DNA of 64,000 bases from IMG/VR virus record IMGVR_UViG_3300027741_000025, positions 62,001-126,000 of that record. One strand, written 5' to 3'. This stretch comes from a virus. Within the stretch, counting starts at the first letter, position 1, and each line of letters starts with the position of its first letter. The notes beneath the pieces are model-generated. The model was not told where the DNA came from, ran no database searches, and saw only the letters and a list, made by a program, of their open reading frames with translations. Positions 34,470-43,308 of this stretch are shown here, piece by piece. The position numbers and the translations under genes were made by a program.

Positions 34470-37328
34470 TTAAATAAAAAATAAATCAAGGTATTCTTTG
34501 AAAGAGACATTTTCATCCATTGCTTTAGCGGCGGCGTTAGCTATAAGCCTGTTGATCTCACTATCAATTTCTTGCATTTTCTTTTGTGCATCAATGATCT
34601 TTTGTATTGTTTCTTCATCAACCTCTTTTTCTTGATATTCTTTTCTGTATCTTTGAATAAGCTCGGCTAACTTTCTCTTTTTCTGAACAATTACAAAAAG
34701 CTCTGTGTCTAAACCCTTAGCTATTGTGTAGGTTATATTTACTGGGTGCTCTGTGTTTATTCGGTAGATTCTTCCCTCGCTTTGTTCAGCAGACTCAGGA
34801 GTCCAGTCAAAATCGTTTATTATCATGTTTTGACTGGCGTTTGGAAAGCTTATTCCAGTTCCGCCCATCTTCATACTCATAACCAAAGCTTTGGCATTTG
34901 GGTCATTGGTAAAAACTTCTTTGACTTTATTTCTTTCCGCTTTTTTGGTTAAAGATAAATAAGTAATAACTTTGAATTTTGGATCAAGATCTTGTAATTT
35001 TTTAGATAGCTTTTCGAATATTTCACTTCCTGCTTTTACAAAGTTTGTAAAGATAACAACTTTGCTGGCTGCGTAATTGTTGGCGGGTTTGTCTAAATTT
35101 CTTTTTATTGTCTCAAAAGCCTTATTGACTGTGTAATCCACCTTCATATTAGCTAAAACTTCTCTACTGGCGATTAATTCACTTATAGCCAAATCTGGAT
35201 CTTTATATCCTTTGAGCTTTTCTTTTAACTTCTTATGAAAATCTTCTTCGTGTATATCAGTTGAAGCAGCATCTATGCTTAAATTTGGCATCTCTCTTAA
35301 ATCTTCTTTGGTGCGCCTCACATAAACGCCAGAGAGATTGAGCCACTTGTTTAGTTTTTCTGCAGCTCTTATTCTGTCCTCAAAACTTCCTTCTGTGTAA
35401 GCCCCTCTATAGCCACCAGGAACCATACCCGCAAAATCTCTTTTGAACTTGCCGTCTTGTATGTCTCCAAGAGGATGTCCGACAATCTTCAATTGATTTT
35501 TTACGTCAGAAGGTCTGTTTGCACTTATTGTTGCGCTTGCGCCCCATTTATACGGAATATTTTTTGTTGCTTCTTCAATGTTTTGACTTCTTTTTGCTGT
35601 TTGGTGTTTTAGCTTGTGTAGTTCATCAAATATAACTATTGAATAGTTAGCGTTCTTGGTTGAATTGATTACATTTTGAAGATTCTTGCCACTTGAGAAA
35701 TTGTCGTAATATAAAACAGTCCAGCGTTTTGGATTTGTGCCATCCTTGGATACGTCAGCGTTTTCTCCAACAACATCTTTGATTTCTTCTACCCATTGAT
35801 TTTGAACTGCCTTTAAAGTTATCACAAGTGTTTTTGAATTAGATCCAACATCTTGCATCCTCAACTCGGCAGCAGAAATCATCTGCACCGTTTTGCCCAC
35901 CCCAGTGGCATCACCAAGTATTGCATGATTTCTTCCATACAAAAAGGCTATGCCATCTTTTTGCTCTTTATAAAGCTCGAATTTAGATTCAGGCAATCTT
36001 GAGTCTATCTTTTCTTTAAAGTCTGCGTCTACTTTTCCTTCTTGATCAGCTCTCTTGACTCCACCATTTTTCAGCTTATTGTCTAATATTGCTCTAAGAT
36101 CTTCAACATGATAGCCAAACCTTTTTAATATTTGCCCAAACGTAGCATACTGTTTGAAATTACCAGAAACTACATAAGAAAAGTTTTTATCATCCCATCT
36201 ATAAGATGGAAATGTGTATTGAATCAACTCCTTTAGAAATGCTTTTTGATCCTGAGAAGCTTCTCTGTATGGAACGCTTATTGTCATAACATCATCAACG
36301 CCGCCTCTTCTATCTGCGAAAGATATTATCGGTTTACTGGTTTTTATTTGCTCTGATTTCTTTTCAAAAGAAATTTCTTTTTGACTCTCCCCAGAGAATA
36401 ATTCATTTTCATCTACAAATTTATCTAAATCGGTAACATCTATTCCGCCACCTACTAATTTACTTTTAACAGCATCGTATAAATCTTTGCTATCTGCTGC
36501 TATCAAAAACTTAGGAGGTCTTGTTGAACCATCAAAACTATACCCTCTTGGAACAAGGCTGGCGCTTCTTGCAGAATCTAATATTGACTTGCTTTGATCA
36601 AAAGAAACATTTAGTTGTATTGCTATTTTTTTACCAAACCTGGTGTCTTGTATTCCGACAACAACCAGCTGTTTCTTTTCAGAAATAGGAGTTTTTTCTT
36701 CAGAGCCAACAGGAGATCCCGAGACCTTGGTTGATATACTCATTTCTCCCGAAATCAGCTTTACAACATCGTCTATCACCTCTGGGTGAATGTAATATGT
36801 ATTTAATTGATTTCTATCTGTGTTAAAAAACTTAAACACAGGATACTTCATCGCACCATAGTTATCCCTCACCTTGACCAGCTTTTTCTTTTCAACAATA
36901 AGATCAGAAATTTTTGTCATTAGCTTTTTACTAATTCCACCTGGAACATAAACTTTAATTTTACCCCAGACTCTTTCTGCATCTGTGTGGATTACTATTT
37001 CTTGATGATCATCCATTTTTAAACTAGATTTGATATCATTTTCCACAGCCTTCTTTATATCTTCATAATTTGAAATTTGTGTATTTTTATAACGAGAAAG
37101 AATGGTAAGCATTCTGCTAGCTGTAGCCAATGGTATTGAATCATTGTGAAAATTAGGATCACCGACAATTGCTTTGTATGCTCCAAAATCTATTTTGTTG
37201 AACCCAGTGAAATCATCTACAACAGGAGCGCCTCTTTCAAACATATCGTGAAACGTAGTTTTTAGTAGATCTATTCCCGGACCCGACACAAGGTTTTCTT
37301 TATTTTCTAAGAATGATGTAAATTTCAT
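34470..37328 (-). CDS. SNF2-type superfamily 2 helicase
   Basis: The 952-aa protein has an SF2 core at about 445-880: motif I GDATGVGKT near 468, DELH (motif II) near 568, SATISANRPSD (motif III), and a second lobe with KALVMSMKMGGTGISF and EQSEGRIYRI (motifs V and VI) near 825-850. The order and motifs fit SNF2/RapA-like translocases. The 440-residue N-terminus is unrecognised. The first residues, MKFTSFLENKENL, resemble a T4 capsid-targeting sequence. It probably moves along duplex DNA in replication, recombination or transcription. A TAGATA sequence lies five bases before the ATG. Confidence 0.88.
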   Translation of the reverse strand: MKFTSFLENKENLVSGPGIDLLKTTFHDMFERGAPVVDDFTGFNKIDFGAYKAIVGDPNFHNDSIPLATASRMLTILSRYKNTQISNYEDIKKAVENDIKSSLKMDDHQEIVIHTDAERVWGKIKVYVPGGISKKLMTKISDLIVEKKKLVKVRDNYGAMKYPVFKFFNTDRNQLNTYYIHPEVIDDVVKLISGEMSISTKVSGSPVGSEEKTPISEKKQLVVVGIQDTRFGKKIAIQLNVSFDQSKSILDSARSASLVPRGYSFDGSTRPPKFLIAADSKDLYDAVKSKLVGGGIDVTDLDKFVDENELFSGESQKEISFEKKSEQIKTSKPIISFADRRGGVDDVMTISVPYREASQDQKAFLKELIQYTFPSYRWDDKNFSYVVSGNFKQYATFGQILKRFGYHVEDLRAILDNKLKNGGVKRADQEGKVDADFKEKIDSRLPESKFELYKEQKDGIAFLYGRNHAILGDATGVGKTVQMISAAELRMQDVGSNSKTLVITLKAVQNQWVEEIKDVVGENADVSKDGTNPKRWTVLYYDNFSSGKNLQNVINSTKNANYSIVIFDELHKLKHQTAKRSQNIEEATKNIPYKWGASATISANRPSDVKNQLKIVGHPLGDIQDGKFKRDFAGMVPGGYRGAYTEGSFEDRIRAAEKLNKWLNLSGVYVRRTKEDLREMPNLSIDAASTDIHEEDFHKKLKEKLKGYKDPDLAISELIASREVLANMKVDYTVNKAFETIKRNLDKPANNYAASKVVIFTNFVKAGSEIFEKLSKKLQDLDPKFKVITYLSLTKKAERNKVKEVFTNDPNAKALVMSMKMGGTGISFPNASQNMIINDFDWTPESAEQSEGRIYRINTEHPVNITYTIAKGLDTELFVIVQKKRKLAELIQRYRKEYQEKEVDEETIQKIIDAQKKMQEIDSEINRLIANAAAKAMDENVSFKEYLDLFFI

Positions 37329-37374
37329 AAAATTATCTAGTTGAATATAGCTAATATTTTGTTAAAATATATCA

Positions 37375-37965
37375 ATGAACTTAAAAGATACAAAGATTGA
37401 AAAAATACTGATAAACGGTGTTTTTAAGAAGTTTTATCACATTTTGATAAGAAAAGATGAGTATAAAATCTGTGTGGATTGCGCCTGCAACATGTGGGCA
37501 AATGAAAAGGATGGATCAAAACTAAACAGAGGTCTGCTGAATTCAGCAAAAGACCCATATCGAACCGAAAGAATTGGTAGGCTTTGTGAAATGGGCTTTG
37601 GAAAGCTATTTGATATGTCGATAGACACAGAATACAAAAAATTCGGAGATACTATGGATTTTTTGTATAAAGAAAATAAAATAAATGTAAAAGGGGCGGC
37701 AAGATACCCCGATTGGGAAGCAGGTTTGGTCTTAGCTCGGGACAATAAAGGCAGAAAGTCTGAGTTGAAGCAGGACATCTATGTTTTCGGATACATGAAA
37801 AATGAAAACAAAGAACAAGAACAAGCAAATATGGTCTTAGTCGGATACCAGACCAGAGAGTTTATACTCAATCTGTTGCCAGTGCCAGCCAGAAGAGAAG
37901 ATCACTACAACTACGAAGTTCCTTACCATGATTTGCTTTCCATAGAAGCTCTAGAATCGATTTAG
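37375..37965 (+). CDS. Putative PD-(D/E)XK nuclease-like protein
   Basis: In this 196-aa protein, EMGFGKLFDM near residue 77 resembles the first motif helix. GDTMDFLYKENKINVKGA (about 90-107) has the Asp, then charged residue and Lys, spacing of a PD-(D/E)XK core, and the later QDIYVFGYM strand fits too. This points to a restriction-endonuclease fold, but the central E/D-x-K reads N-V-K, so activity is doubtful. A TAAAAT box lies six bases before the ATG. Its stop overlaps that of the convergent gene. Confidence 0.6.
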   Translation: MNLKDTKIEKILINGVFKKFYHILIRKDEYKICVDCACNMWANEKDGSKLNRGLLNSAKDPYRTERIGRLCEMGFGKLFDMSIDTEYKKFGDTMDFLYKENKINVKGAARYPDWEAGLVLARDNKGRKSELKQDIYVFGYMKNENKEQEQANMVLVGYQTREFILNLLPVPARREDHYNYEVPYHDLLSIEALESI

Positions 37966-38288
37966 AAGTATGGATTTTTCGTAAAGCTCTTGAACATACT
38001 TTTAAATTCTTTTGCACATTCGCTTTTAACTCGTTCAAAGTCTTTTACGCATTCACTTTTAATTTTTTTGATATCTACGTCAAGATAACCAAGAATACCA
38101 AGCTTAACATCTGGGAATTCTTCTTCTGATTGATTCTCTTCTTCCCTAAGCCGAGCATAGTATTGCTTGCTTCCGTTTGGATAGTTTCTATACAAGGGAT
38201 AGAGTTTCTTTTCCTCGATCTTGAACTCTGAGAGAGCGCTGTTATCTCCCGCAAGAGCTTCAAGAACACCATCGAATTCAAAATCCAT
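37962..38288 (-). CDS. Unknown acidic protein
   Basis: The product is about 108 aa from the ATG at 38288, chosen because GAGGAG lies eight bases upstream; a longer frame to 38303 has no such site. It starts DFEFDGVLEALAGDNSALSEF and ends with two similar basic and acidic helices (SECVKDFERVK, SECAKEFKSMFK). No domain is recognised. Confidence 0.7.
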   Translation of the reverse strand: MDFEFDGVLEALAGDNSALSEFKIEEKKLYPLYRNYPNGSKQYYARLREEENQSEEEFPDVKLGILGYLDVDIKKIKSECVKDFERVKSECAKEFKSMFKSFTKNPYF

Positions 38289-38409
38289 GATTTTTCTCCT
38301 CAAGGAATACAGTATACGCTTTGCCTGACTTCAAAGAAATAGCGTACCACAAAGAAACTTCTTTCAATAAGTCTACATATAGTGGACACATATGTTGCAA
38401 GGAGCCGGG

Positions 38410-38865
38410 ATGAAAAACTTTCTATTCTTTTTATTGTCTGCTTCAATACTTGGATGTTCTGTAAGAGTCGATCAAAAACAAACATTCCCAAAACAAAATA
38501 TGGAGAAAAAAGAAGGTGAATTCTCTTTGATTCTTTTAAATCTTCATAACAAAACAAGAGAAGAAAGGGGTTTAAAGACACTTTCGATAGATGAGGGTTT
38601 GATGGTATACGCTCAAAATCACGCAGACAAAATGCTATCCAAAGACAGTTTGACGCACTCTAATATCTCATCCCTACTCTCCAACTATGATGGTTACGTT
38701 GGAGAAAATATAGCCTATGGTCAAAAAGACGAAGAGTCTGTTTTAAAAGCCTGGATGAACTCCTACACACATAGAGGCAACATATTGGGTTCTTATACTA
38801 AGGTAGGTTTTGGTGTTGCCAAAAAAGAAGATAAAGTATATTGGTGCGCCGTCTTTGCTAACTAG
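38410..38865 (+). CDS. CAP/SCP-domain lipoprotein
   Basis: About 151 aa from the ATG at 38410, which follows AAGGAG by five bases. The first 18 residues are a lipoprotein signal (MKNFLFFLLSASILGC, lipobox Cys16), so it should be exported and lipid-anchored by the host. The rest is a CAP domain: LLNLHNKTREERGL, then LMVYAQNHADKML, THSN, GENIAYGQ and a final CAVF. The CAP His/Glu cavity residues (H in THSN, E in GENI) are present. Family members bind sterols, lipids or proteins. A phage-encoded export to the host envelope may matter for exclusion or lysis, which is speculation. Confidence 0.87.
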   Translation: MKNFLFFLLSASILGCSVRVDQKQTFPKQNMEKKEGEFSLILLNLHNKTREERGLKTLSIDEGLMVYAQNHADKMLSKDSLTHSNISSLLSNYDGYVGENIAYGQKDEESVLKAWMNSYTHRGNILGSYTKVGFGVAKKEDKVYWCAVFAN

Positions 38866-39584
38866 ATACCATACTCAGTTAGTTTTATATTCACGGCATA
38901 ATCACCGGGCTCTGTTATTGAAACATTCTTGTTAAACACTATGAAACCAGTTTGAGTTATTGTTATATTAAAAGAAAACGGAAGATTTAGCGTAGGATTA
39001 ATTCTAGGATCTAGTCCGGTGTTCACAACACCCTTTGTCGATTTGAATCCCGACAAAGAAACGTCAAACAAACTTCCGCTTGCGTTTTCTGTTCCCCACT
39101 TTTCTTCTGTAATCTCAAATTTTGGATCAATAATAGTATAAGAATTTGGGTTTGAATTAATCATATTGAACGTGAAAGTTGTAGATAAAGATTCATATCT
39201 ATTCAATATTATCTTTGGATAAACTTCTACCGCTTCACCAGTAGAAACAGTCAGAGGTGTATCAAAAACTTTGAACCATAAAAGCTTACCTGAAGAATCT
39301 TTCACATAATATCCCACAATAATCTCTGATAATGGTGGTTCGTTATTATTATTCCAAATTACCGGTTCTTTGTATTCTATTATTGCGTAGTCACTTTCAG
39401 CCAAAGATGGTCCCCAATTGTATTTTGACAAAGATATAGGCGCATAGCCTACAAACAAAGGATTTGTAAAAACGGGATTCTCGGTATTTTCACTAATATT
39501 ATTTGTGAAAAGCTCAGCAGAACTATCAAACCCAATCAGTTCGTCTAGTAGTTTCGGATTGTTTATTATATTAGCTGTTGGCAT
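38862..39584 (-). CDS. Unknown beta-rich protein, possibly virion
   Basis: The 240-aa product is dominated by beta-strand patterns (TTFTFNMINSNPNSYTIID, FSFNITITQTGFIVF) and reads like an immunoglobulin-like or decoration protein. It has no signal or metal motif. Its stop overlaps that of the CAP gene, and the ATG follows a TATATA box by six bases. Confidence 0.7.
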   Translation of the reverse strand: MPTANIINNPKLLDELIGFDSSAELFTNNISENTENPVFTNPLFVGYAPISLSKYNWGPSLAESDYAIIEYKEPVIWNNNNEPPLSEIIVGYYVKDSSGKLLWFKVFDTPLTVSTGEAVEVYPKIILNRYESLSTTFTFNMINSNPNSYTIIDPKFEITEEKWGTENASGSLFDVSLSGFKSTKGVVNTGLDPRINPTLNLPFSFNITITQTGFIVFNKNVSITEPGDYAVNIKLTEYGI

Positions 39585-39598
39585 ATTAAATATATATA
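39585..39598 (-). promoter_or_regulatory. TATATATATT box abutting the start codon at 39584
   Basis: A leftward TATATATATT run ends four bases before the ATG. The best-spaced hexamer puts transcription start on the ATG itself. There is no Shine-Dalgarno. Confidence 0.5.
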
Positions 39599-39643
39599 AA
39601 ATAAATACAAAAAACCAAACACAAATTTGAATCTGTTTAAAAT

Positions 39644-40102
39644 ATGACTACAATATTCTATATGGTAGAAAAACTTTTTTATTCTTGGCAAGAATACGAT
39701 AAAGACATACTTTTAATAAACTCAAGAATTCACATGAGTTCTTGGTACCCAGAACACATAGTTGGAGTCAAAAGAGGTGGTCTTATCCCGGCAGTCTCCC
39801 TGAGTCATTTATTCAAAATTCCATTAAGCATAATAAGTTATCAATCGAGAGATGGCGAAGATAGGGACTTGGGAGGATTATTAAGTTTATCAAAAGATTC
39901 AAAAATATTGCTAATTGATGATATATGTGACACTGGGGATACATTCGAAGCAATTAAGAAAGAAATAAAACAAAATTATTTAAATATAAAATTTTGTTCA
40001 ATGTTTTATAATATAAGGCAAAATATAACAGTTGATTATTTTGCAAGAAAGATAGACAGGGAAAAAGATGCCAGTTGGATAGTTTTTCCTTGGGAGTTTT
40101 AA
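39644..40102 (+). CDS. Phosphoribosyltransferase
   Basis: The PRPP-binding motif ILLIDDICDTGDTF lies at about 87-100, and VGVKRGGLIPAVSLSH near 38-53 fits the pyrophosphate loop. At 152 aa it is the size of xanthine/hypoxanthine phosphoribosyltransferases. It would attach ribose phosphate to a purine base from PRPP (salvage); the exact base is not evident. An ATG at 39662, behind a TACAAT sequence, is an alternative start and gives MVEKLFYSWQEYDKDI. The next gene begins two bases after the stop. Confidence 0.85.
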   Translation: MTTIFYMVEKLFYSWQEYDKDILLINSRIHMSSWYPEHIVGVKRGGLIPAVSLSHLFKIPLSIISYQSRDGEDRDLGGLLSLSKDSKILLIDDICDTGDTFEAIKKEIKQNYLNIKFCSMFYNIRQNITVDYFARKIDREKDASWIVFPWEF

Positions 40103-40103
40103 A

Positions 40104-42242
40104 ATGCAAAAAGTTTACAAAATAAATGAAAAGAATTACACCCTTCCTCAAGACTTTTGTTGGGAAGACTATATAGAAATTTATGATGATTTGAGAATAG
40201 CAGGTATCACCACAGAAAGACAAGCAATATATCATTATTTAATTTATGGAATCAATGAACAAAGAAAATACAAGATAGATGGAATCAAAGAAATAAAAAC
40301 CACAAACAATATTATTCAAATAAATAAAACAGCAGAAAAATTCTTTGATACAAAAAATTTAATGTATTTTTCTCCGGAGGCACCGGACTTCGATAGAAGC
40401 AGTGGAGGGAACAGACTCTTCCAAATACTAAGAATTTTAGTCCTTGATTTGAAATACAACACATACTTTTTGTGCAACAATCCTCTTGATAAAAAATATT
40501 TTGATGCCTTGAATTCTATGGGTGTTAAATGTTATACAATAAATCCAGAAAAAAACATTTACTTAAACAAACATATTCAAGACTTTAAATCTTCAAAAAT
40601 TAATTTTGATTATTGCATATTTTCTTGGTTTGATATAGCTCGACAATATTTTGATATTATAAAATCTTATTATCCCCAAATTAAAACAATAACAGACTCT
40701 GTTGATGTACATTGGATTAGAGAAGAAAGAGGTGTGAAAGAAGGTTTGTTCCACAAAACAGAAAAGCAATTGATCGCCAGCAAAGAAGCAGAAAAAAATA
40801 TTTATGAAAAATCAGATGTTGTCTTTGCTGTCACAAAAAACGATGCTCAAGAAATTCAAAAAGAGCTTCCAAATAAAAACGTTAAGATTTTATCAAATAT
40901 TCATGAGCCTCAAAAAAATAGAAATAAACTGGGTAATGATATAGTTTTTGTAGGAAGTTATCTTCATCTCCCCAATCAACAAGCAGCAATAGATTGTGTC
41001 GAAATTTATAATAAATTTATTTCACAATATGAATTTAATAAAAAAAATAAACCAAATCTTTTAATAGTTGGATCTCACCCTAACGAACAAATCAAATCCC
41101 TGGATAATGGCAAAAATATTAAAGTTCTGGGGCAAGTTGAAGACTTGGAACCAATATATGAACAAGCAAGAGTTCTACTGGCTCCGCTTAGATGGGGAGC
41201 TGGAATAAAAGGCAAGATATGCGAAGCCGCTATGCATAAAGTTCCCATAGTTACAACCAGAATTGGTAGTGAGGGTTTGTCGTTAACAGATAGAAGAGAC
41301 GTTTATTTAGGAGAATCAAACGATGACTTCGTAGAGTGTTTGTTCAAGATATATGGAAGTAAAGACTTAAATCTATTAGACATGTCTGATAGGGCTCAGA
41401 AAAAGATATTATCTTTAACAAGTAAGCAAGCTGCAATATCTGTTTTAAAACACACACTTGGTTTCAAGAAAGTTATAATAAGCATAGTCACATACAATAA
41501 CTTTAAAACATTGACCAAATGCGTAGAATCTATATTGAATAATACGGATTATTTAACCTATGAGATAGTTATTACCAACAACTTTCCAGAGCATAATAAA
41601 AAAATAACAGACTATTCAAACAAAATAAATAAAAAATATAAAAACAATAAAGTTTCTTGCATAAACAACGGAAAAAATGAGTTCTTCATAATTCCCAACA
41701 ACAGAGTAATAGAATCGCACCCAGACAGCGACATAGTTTTAGTGAACGACGATATAGAGATTGTATCCAAGTGTTGGCTGAGTAATTTGTATTCCGCTGC
41801 TTATTCTGAAGGAAGTGTAGCCTGTGCAGGTGGCAAGACAATATTTCCAAATGGTTTGTTGGCAGAAGCAGGGGCAGAGCTTTACAACGACGGTTTTGGA
41901 CGGAATATCGGCAGAAACGATAATCCAAACAAAGATATTTATAATCTACGACGGTATGTGGGATATGTAAGTGGATGTTTAATGTATATTCGTAGAGACG
42001 CAATAGAGGAAGTCGGTCTATTGGACCAAAATTTGTTTCCGATGTACTACGAGGATAGTGATTGGCAATATAGGGCTCACATAAAAGGCTTGAAAAGCAT
42101 ATATGAGCCAAGTTGCTTGGCTGTTCACTCAGAAGGCACAACAGTACGCAGGTCTAAATTCAATAAAATAAAAATTGTTGAAACAAATAGAGAGAAGTTC
42201 ATAAATAAATATAAAGACGAAAATATAGAACAATATAACTAG
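40104..42242 (+). CDS. Two-domain glycosyltransferase (GT4-like plus GT2)
   Basis: This 712-aa fusion starts with a 70-residue head. Residues about 80-450 form a GT-B/GT4 domain (SSGGNRLFQILRIL, FVGSYLHLPNQQAA, APLRWGAGIKGKICEAAMHK with the conserved Glu). Residues 455-710 form a GT-A/GT2 domain: ISIVTYNNFKTLTKCVESIL, LVNDDIE for the DxD, and FPMYYEDSDWQYRA (the ED of the catalytic base). It probably adds two sugars in sequence. It follows the phosphoribosyltransferase by two bases. It is 21 kb from the other glycosyltransferases and adds to the same apparent glycan pathway. Confidence 0.88.
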   Translation: MQKVYKINEKNYTLPQDFCWEDYIEIYDDLRIAGITTERQAIYHYLIYGINEQRKYKIDGIKEIKTTNNIIQINKTAEKFFDTKNLMYFSPEAPDFDRSSGGNRLFQILRILVLDLKYNTYFLCNNPLDKKYFDALNSMGVKCYTINPEKNIYLNKHIQDFKSSKINFDYCIFSWFDIARQYFDIIKSYYPQIKTITDSVDVHWIREERGVKEGLFHKTEKQLIASKEAEKNIYEKSDVVFAVTKNDAQEIQKELPNKNVKILSNIHEPQKNRNKLGNDIVFVGSYLHLPNQQAAIDCVEIYNKFISQYEFNKKNKPNLLIVGSHPNEQIKSLDNGKNIKVLGQVEDLEPIYEQARVLLAPLRWGAGIKGKICEAAMHKVPIVTTRIGSEGLSLTDRRDVYLGESNDDFVECLFKIYGSKDLNLLDMSDRAQKKILSLTSKQAAISVLKHTLGFKKVIISIVTYNNFKTLTKCVESILNNTDYLTYEIVITNNFPEHNKKITDYSNKINKKYKNNKVSCINNGKNEFFIIPNNRVIESHPDSDIVLVNDDIEIVSKCWLSNLYSAAYSEGSVACAGGKTIFPNGLLAEAGAELYNDGFGRNIGRNDNPNKDIYNLRRYVGYVSGCLMYIRRDAIEEVGLLDQNLFPMYYEDSDWQYRAHIKGLKSIYEPSCLAVHSEGTTVRRSKFNKIKIVETNREKFINKYKDENIEQYN

Positions 42243-42253
42243 AAGGATCACCG

Positions 42254-42439
42254 ATGTTAGATATTATCTTGTTAACAAGCCTCTTAATTTCAACAATAGC
42301 ATATTTCTTTATAAGACAAAAACAGAAAAACAAGTCTTTTATTATAACAACTGGGTGCTTGGGTGTTGTTATAACTGTGGTTTTAGTTGTGTCGGCTATA
42401 TGCACAATACTTAATTTTATTTTTAGGTATCTAATTTAG
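42254..42439 (+). CDS. Small two-helix membrane protein
   Basis: This 61-aa protein consists of two membrane segments (about 3-20 and 32-55) joined by a basic loop RQKQKNKS. AGAAGGAT lies four bases before the ATG, which supports a real gene downstream of the glycosyltransferase. It could be a holin-like or membrane accessory protein; there is no direct evidence. Its end overlaps that of the convergent gene. Confidence 0.65.
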   Translation: MLDIILLTSLLISTIAYFFIRQKQKNKSFIITTGCLGVVITVVLVVSAICTILNFIFRYLI

Positions 42440-42695
42440 TTACTTTAACGACTAAATTTCCATCACCTTTTATAACTCGGTGATATGTTTCTTTTGGCAC
42501 AAAGAGCTTTTCTTTTAAAAGCTTAGGTAATTCATTGTCCATTTGGAACATCCAATTATTATTTTGAAGAACTTCTACAATCCTGTCTTCTTTATCTTTG
42601 TGCCAAATAAGCTCACCAGAATCTACACTGCTGCTAAATTCTCTTATTGAGATATTGTTCTGTGTCTTTTTTTCTTTAAATGGGAATTCTGTCAC
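42423..42695 (-). CDS. Small cupin-like phage protein (tentative)
   Basis: The 90-aa product contains WHKDKEDRIVEVLQNNNWMFQMDNELP followed by LKEKLFVPKETYHRVIKGDG, a pattern like small cupin-type phage proteins with conserved His and Arg. It begins at GTG 42695, overlapping the upstream TGA (GTGA), with AAAGGT eight bases upstream. The metal-binding residues of a true cupin are incomplete, so the fold is a guess. Confidence 0.65.
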   Translation of the reverse strand: MTEFPFKEKKTQNNISIREFSSSVDSGELIWHKDKEDRIVEVLQNNNWMFQMDNELPKLLKEKLFVPKETYHRVIKGDGNLVVKVTKLDT

Positions 42696-43276
42696 CAGTA
42701 TTTACCTTTATCATGCGTTCCAAGAGATTTCATTCTGTGTGATCTGCAGCTCCAATAACCAGGAGTTGTTCTGTCTGTCTTTTCTGAGCATTTGTGTCTT
42801 GCAGCAAAGCTTTTTCTTCTTGCGGTATTGCTGGCTCTTATCTTCATATTAGGATCACCAAAACGAACTTTCTTAACTTTGCCTGAAGATGATTTTACGT
42901 AAACAGCAAACTTTTTCTTTTCTCCTGGTGTTCTGAACGGCTTTCCTGTTGTTACATTTTTGCCTTGATACTCAGCCTCGTTTATTTCTTCTTTCTCTAA
43001 AAATGGAGCATCTAAATAAACTGTTTGACCCTCGTATTCTGCTGTTTCTCCCAAATCACTTTCGAGCAGGTCTGCGTCTTCATCACAAACTTCAAGAAGA
43101 TTATTTTTATACAAGAGTCTGGATTCTTTTATTAGCAAAAAATAAGACTCACTGTAAGTTCTAAAGACATTATCAGAAAGTCTAATGTCATTGTCTATGT
43201 GATACTTTAGATTTTCACTAATTTTTTGATTACCCAATACAACCAAATTGGCTTTATAATAATTTTTGAAGTGCAT
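42692..43276 (-). CDS. Phage protein with RRKSF/GYWSC motif
   Basis: This 194-aa protein has an acidic, helical N-terminal half and a basic C-terminal region with KKVRFGDPNMKIRASN, RRKSFAARHKCSEKTDR and TTPGYWSCRSHRMKSLG. This C-terminal motif recurs in T4-like and cyanophage proteins near head genes, and the Cys/His spacing could bind zinc. Function is unknown. The stop overlaps the next gene's start, giving a two-gene leftward unit. Confidence 0.75.
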   Translation of the reverse strand: MHFKNYYKANLVVLGNQKISENLKYHIDNDIRLSDNVFRTYSESYFLLIKESRLLYKNNLLEVCDEDADLLESDLGETAEYEGQTVYLDAPFLEKEEINEAEYQGKNVTTGKPFRTPGEKKKFAVYVKSSSGKVKKVRFGDPNMKIRASNTARRKSFAARHKCSEKTDRTTPGYWSCRSHRMKSLGTHDKGKYW

Positions 43277-43297
43277 GATAATTATTTATGCCTATGA

Positions 43298-43308
43298 TAT
43301 ATAAAAAT
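43298..43308 (+). promoter_or_regulatory. TATATAAAA box abutting ATG 43309
   Basis: TATATAAA at 43298-43305 is followed by the ATG at 43309. Two earlier in-frame ATGs (43288, 43294) lie upstream of or in the box and are rejected. Confidence 0.45.
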
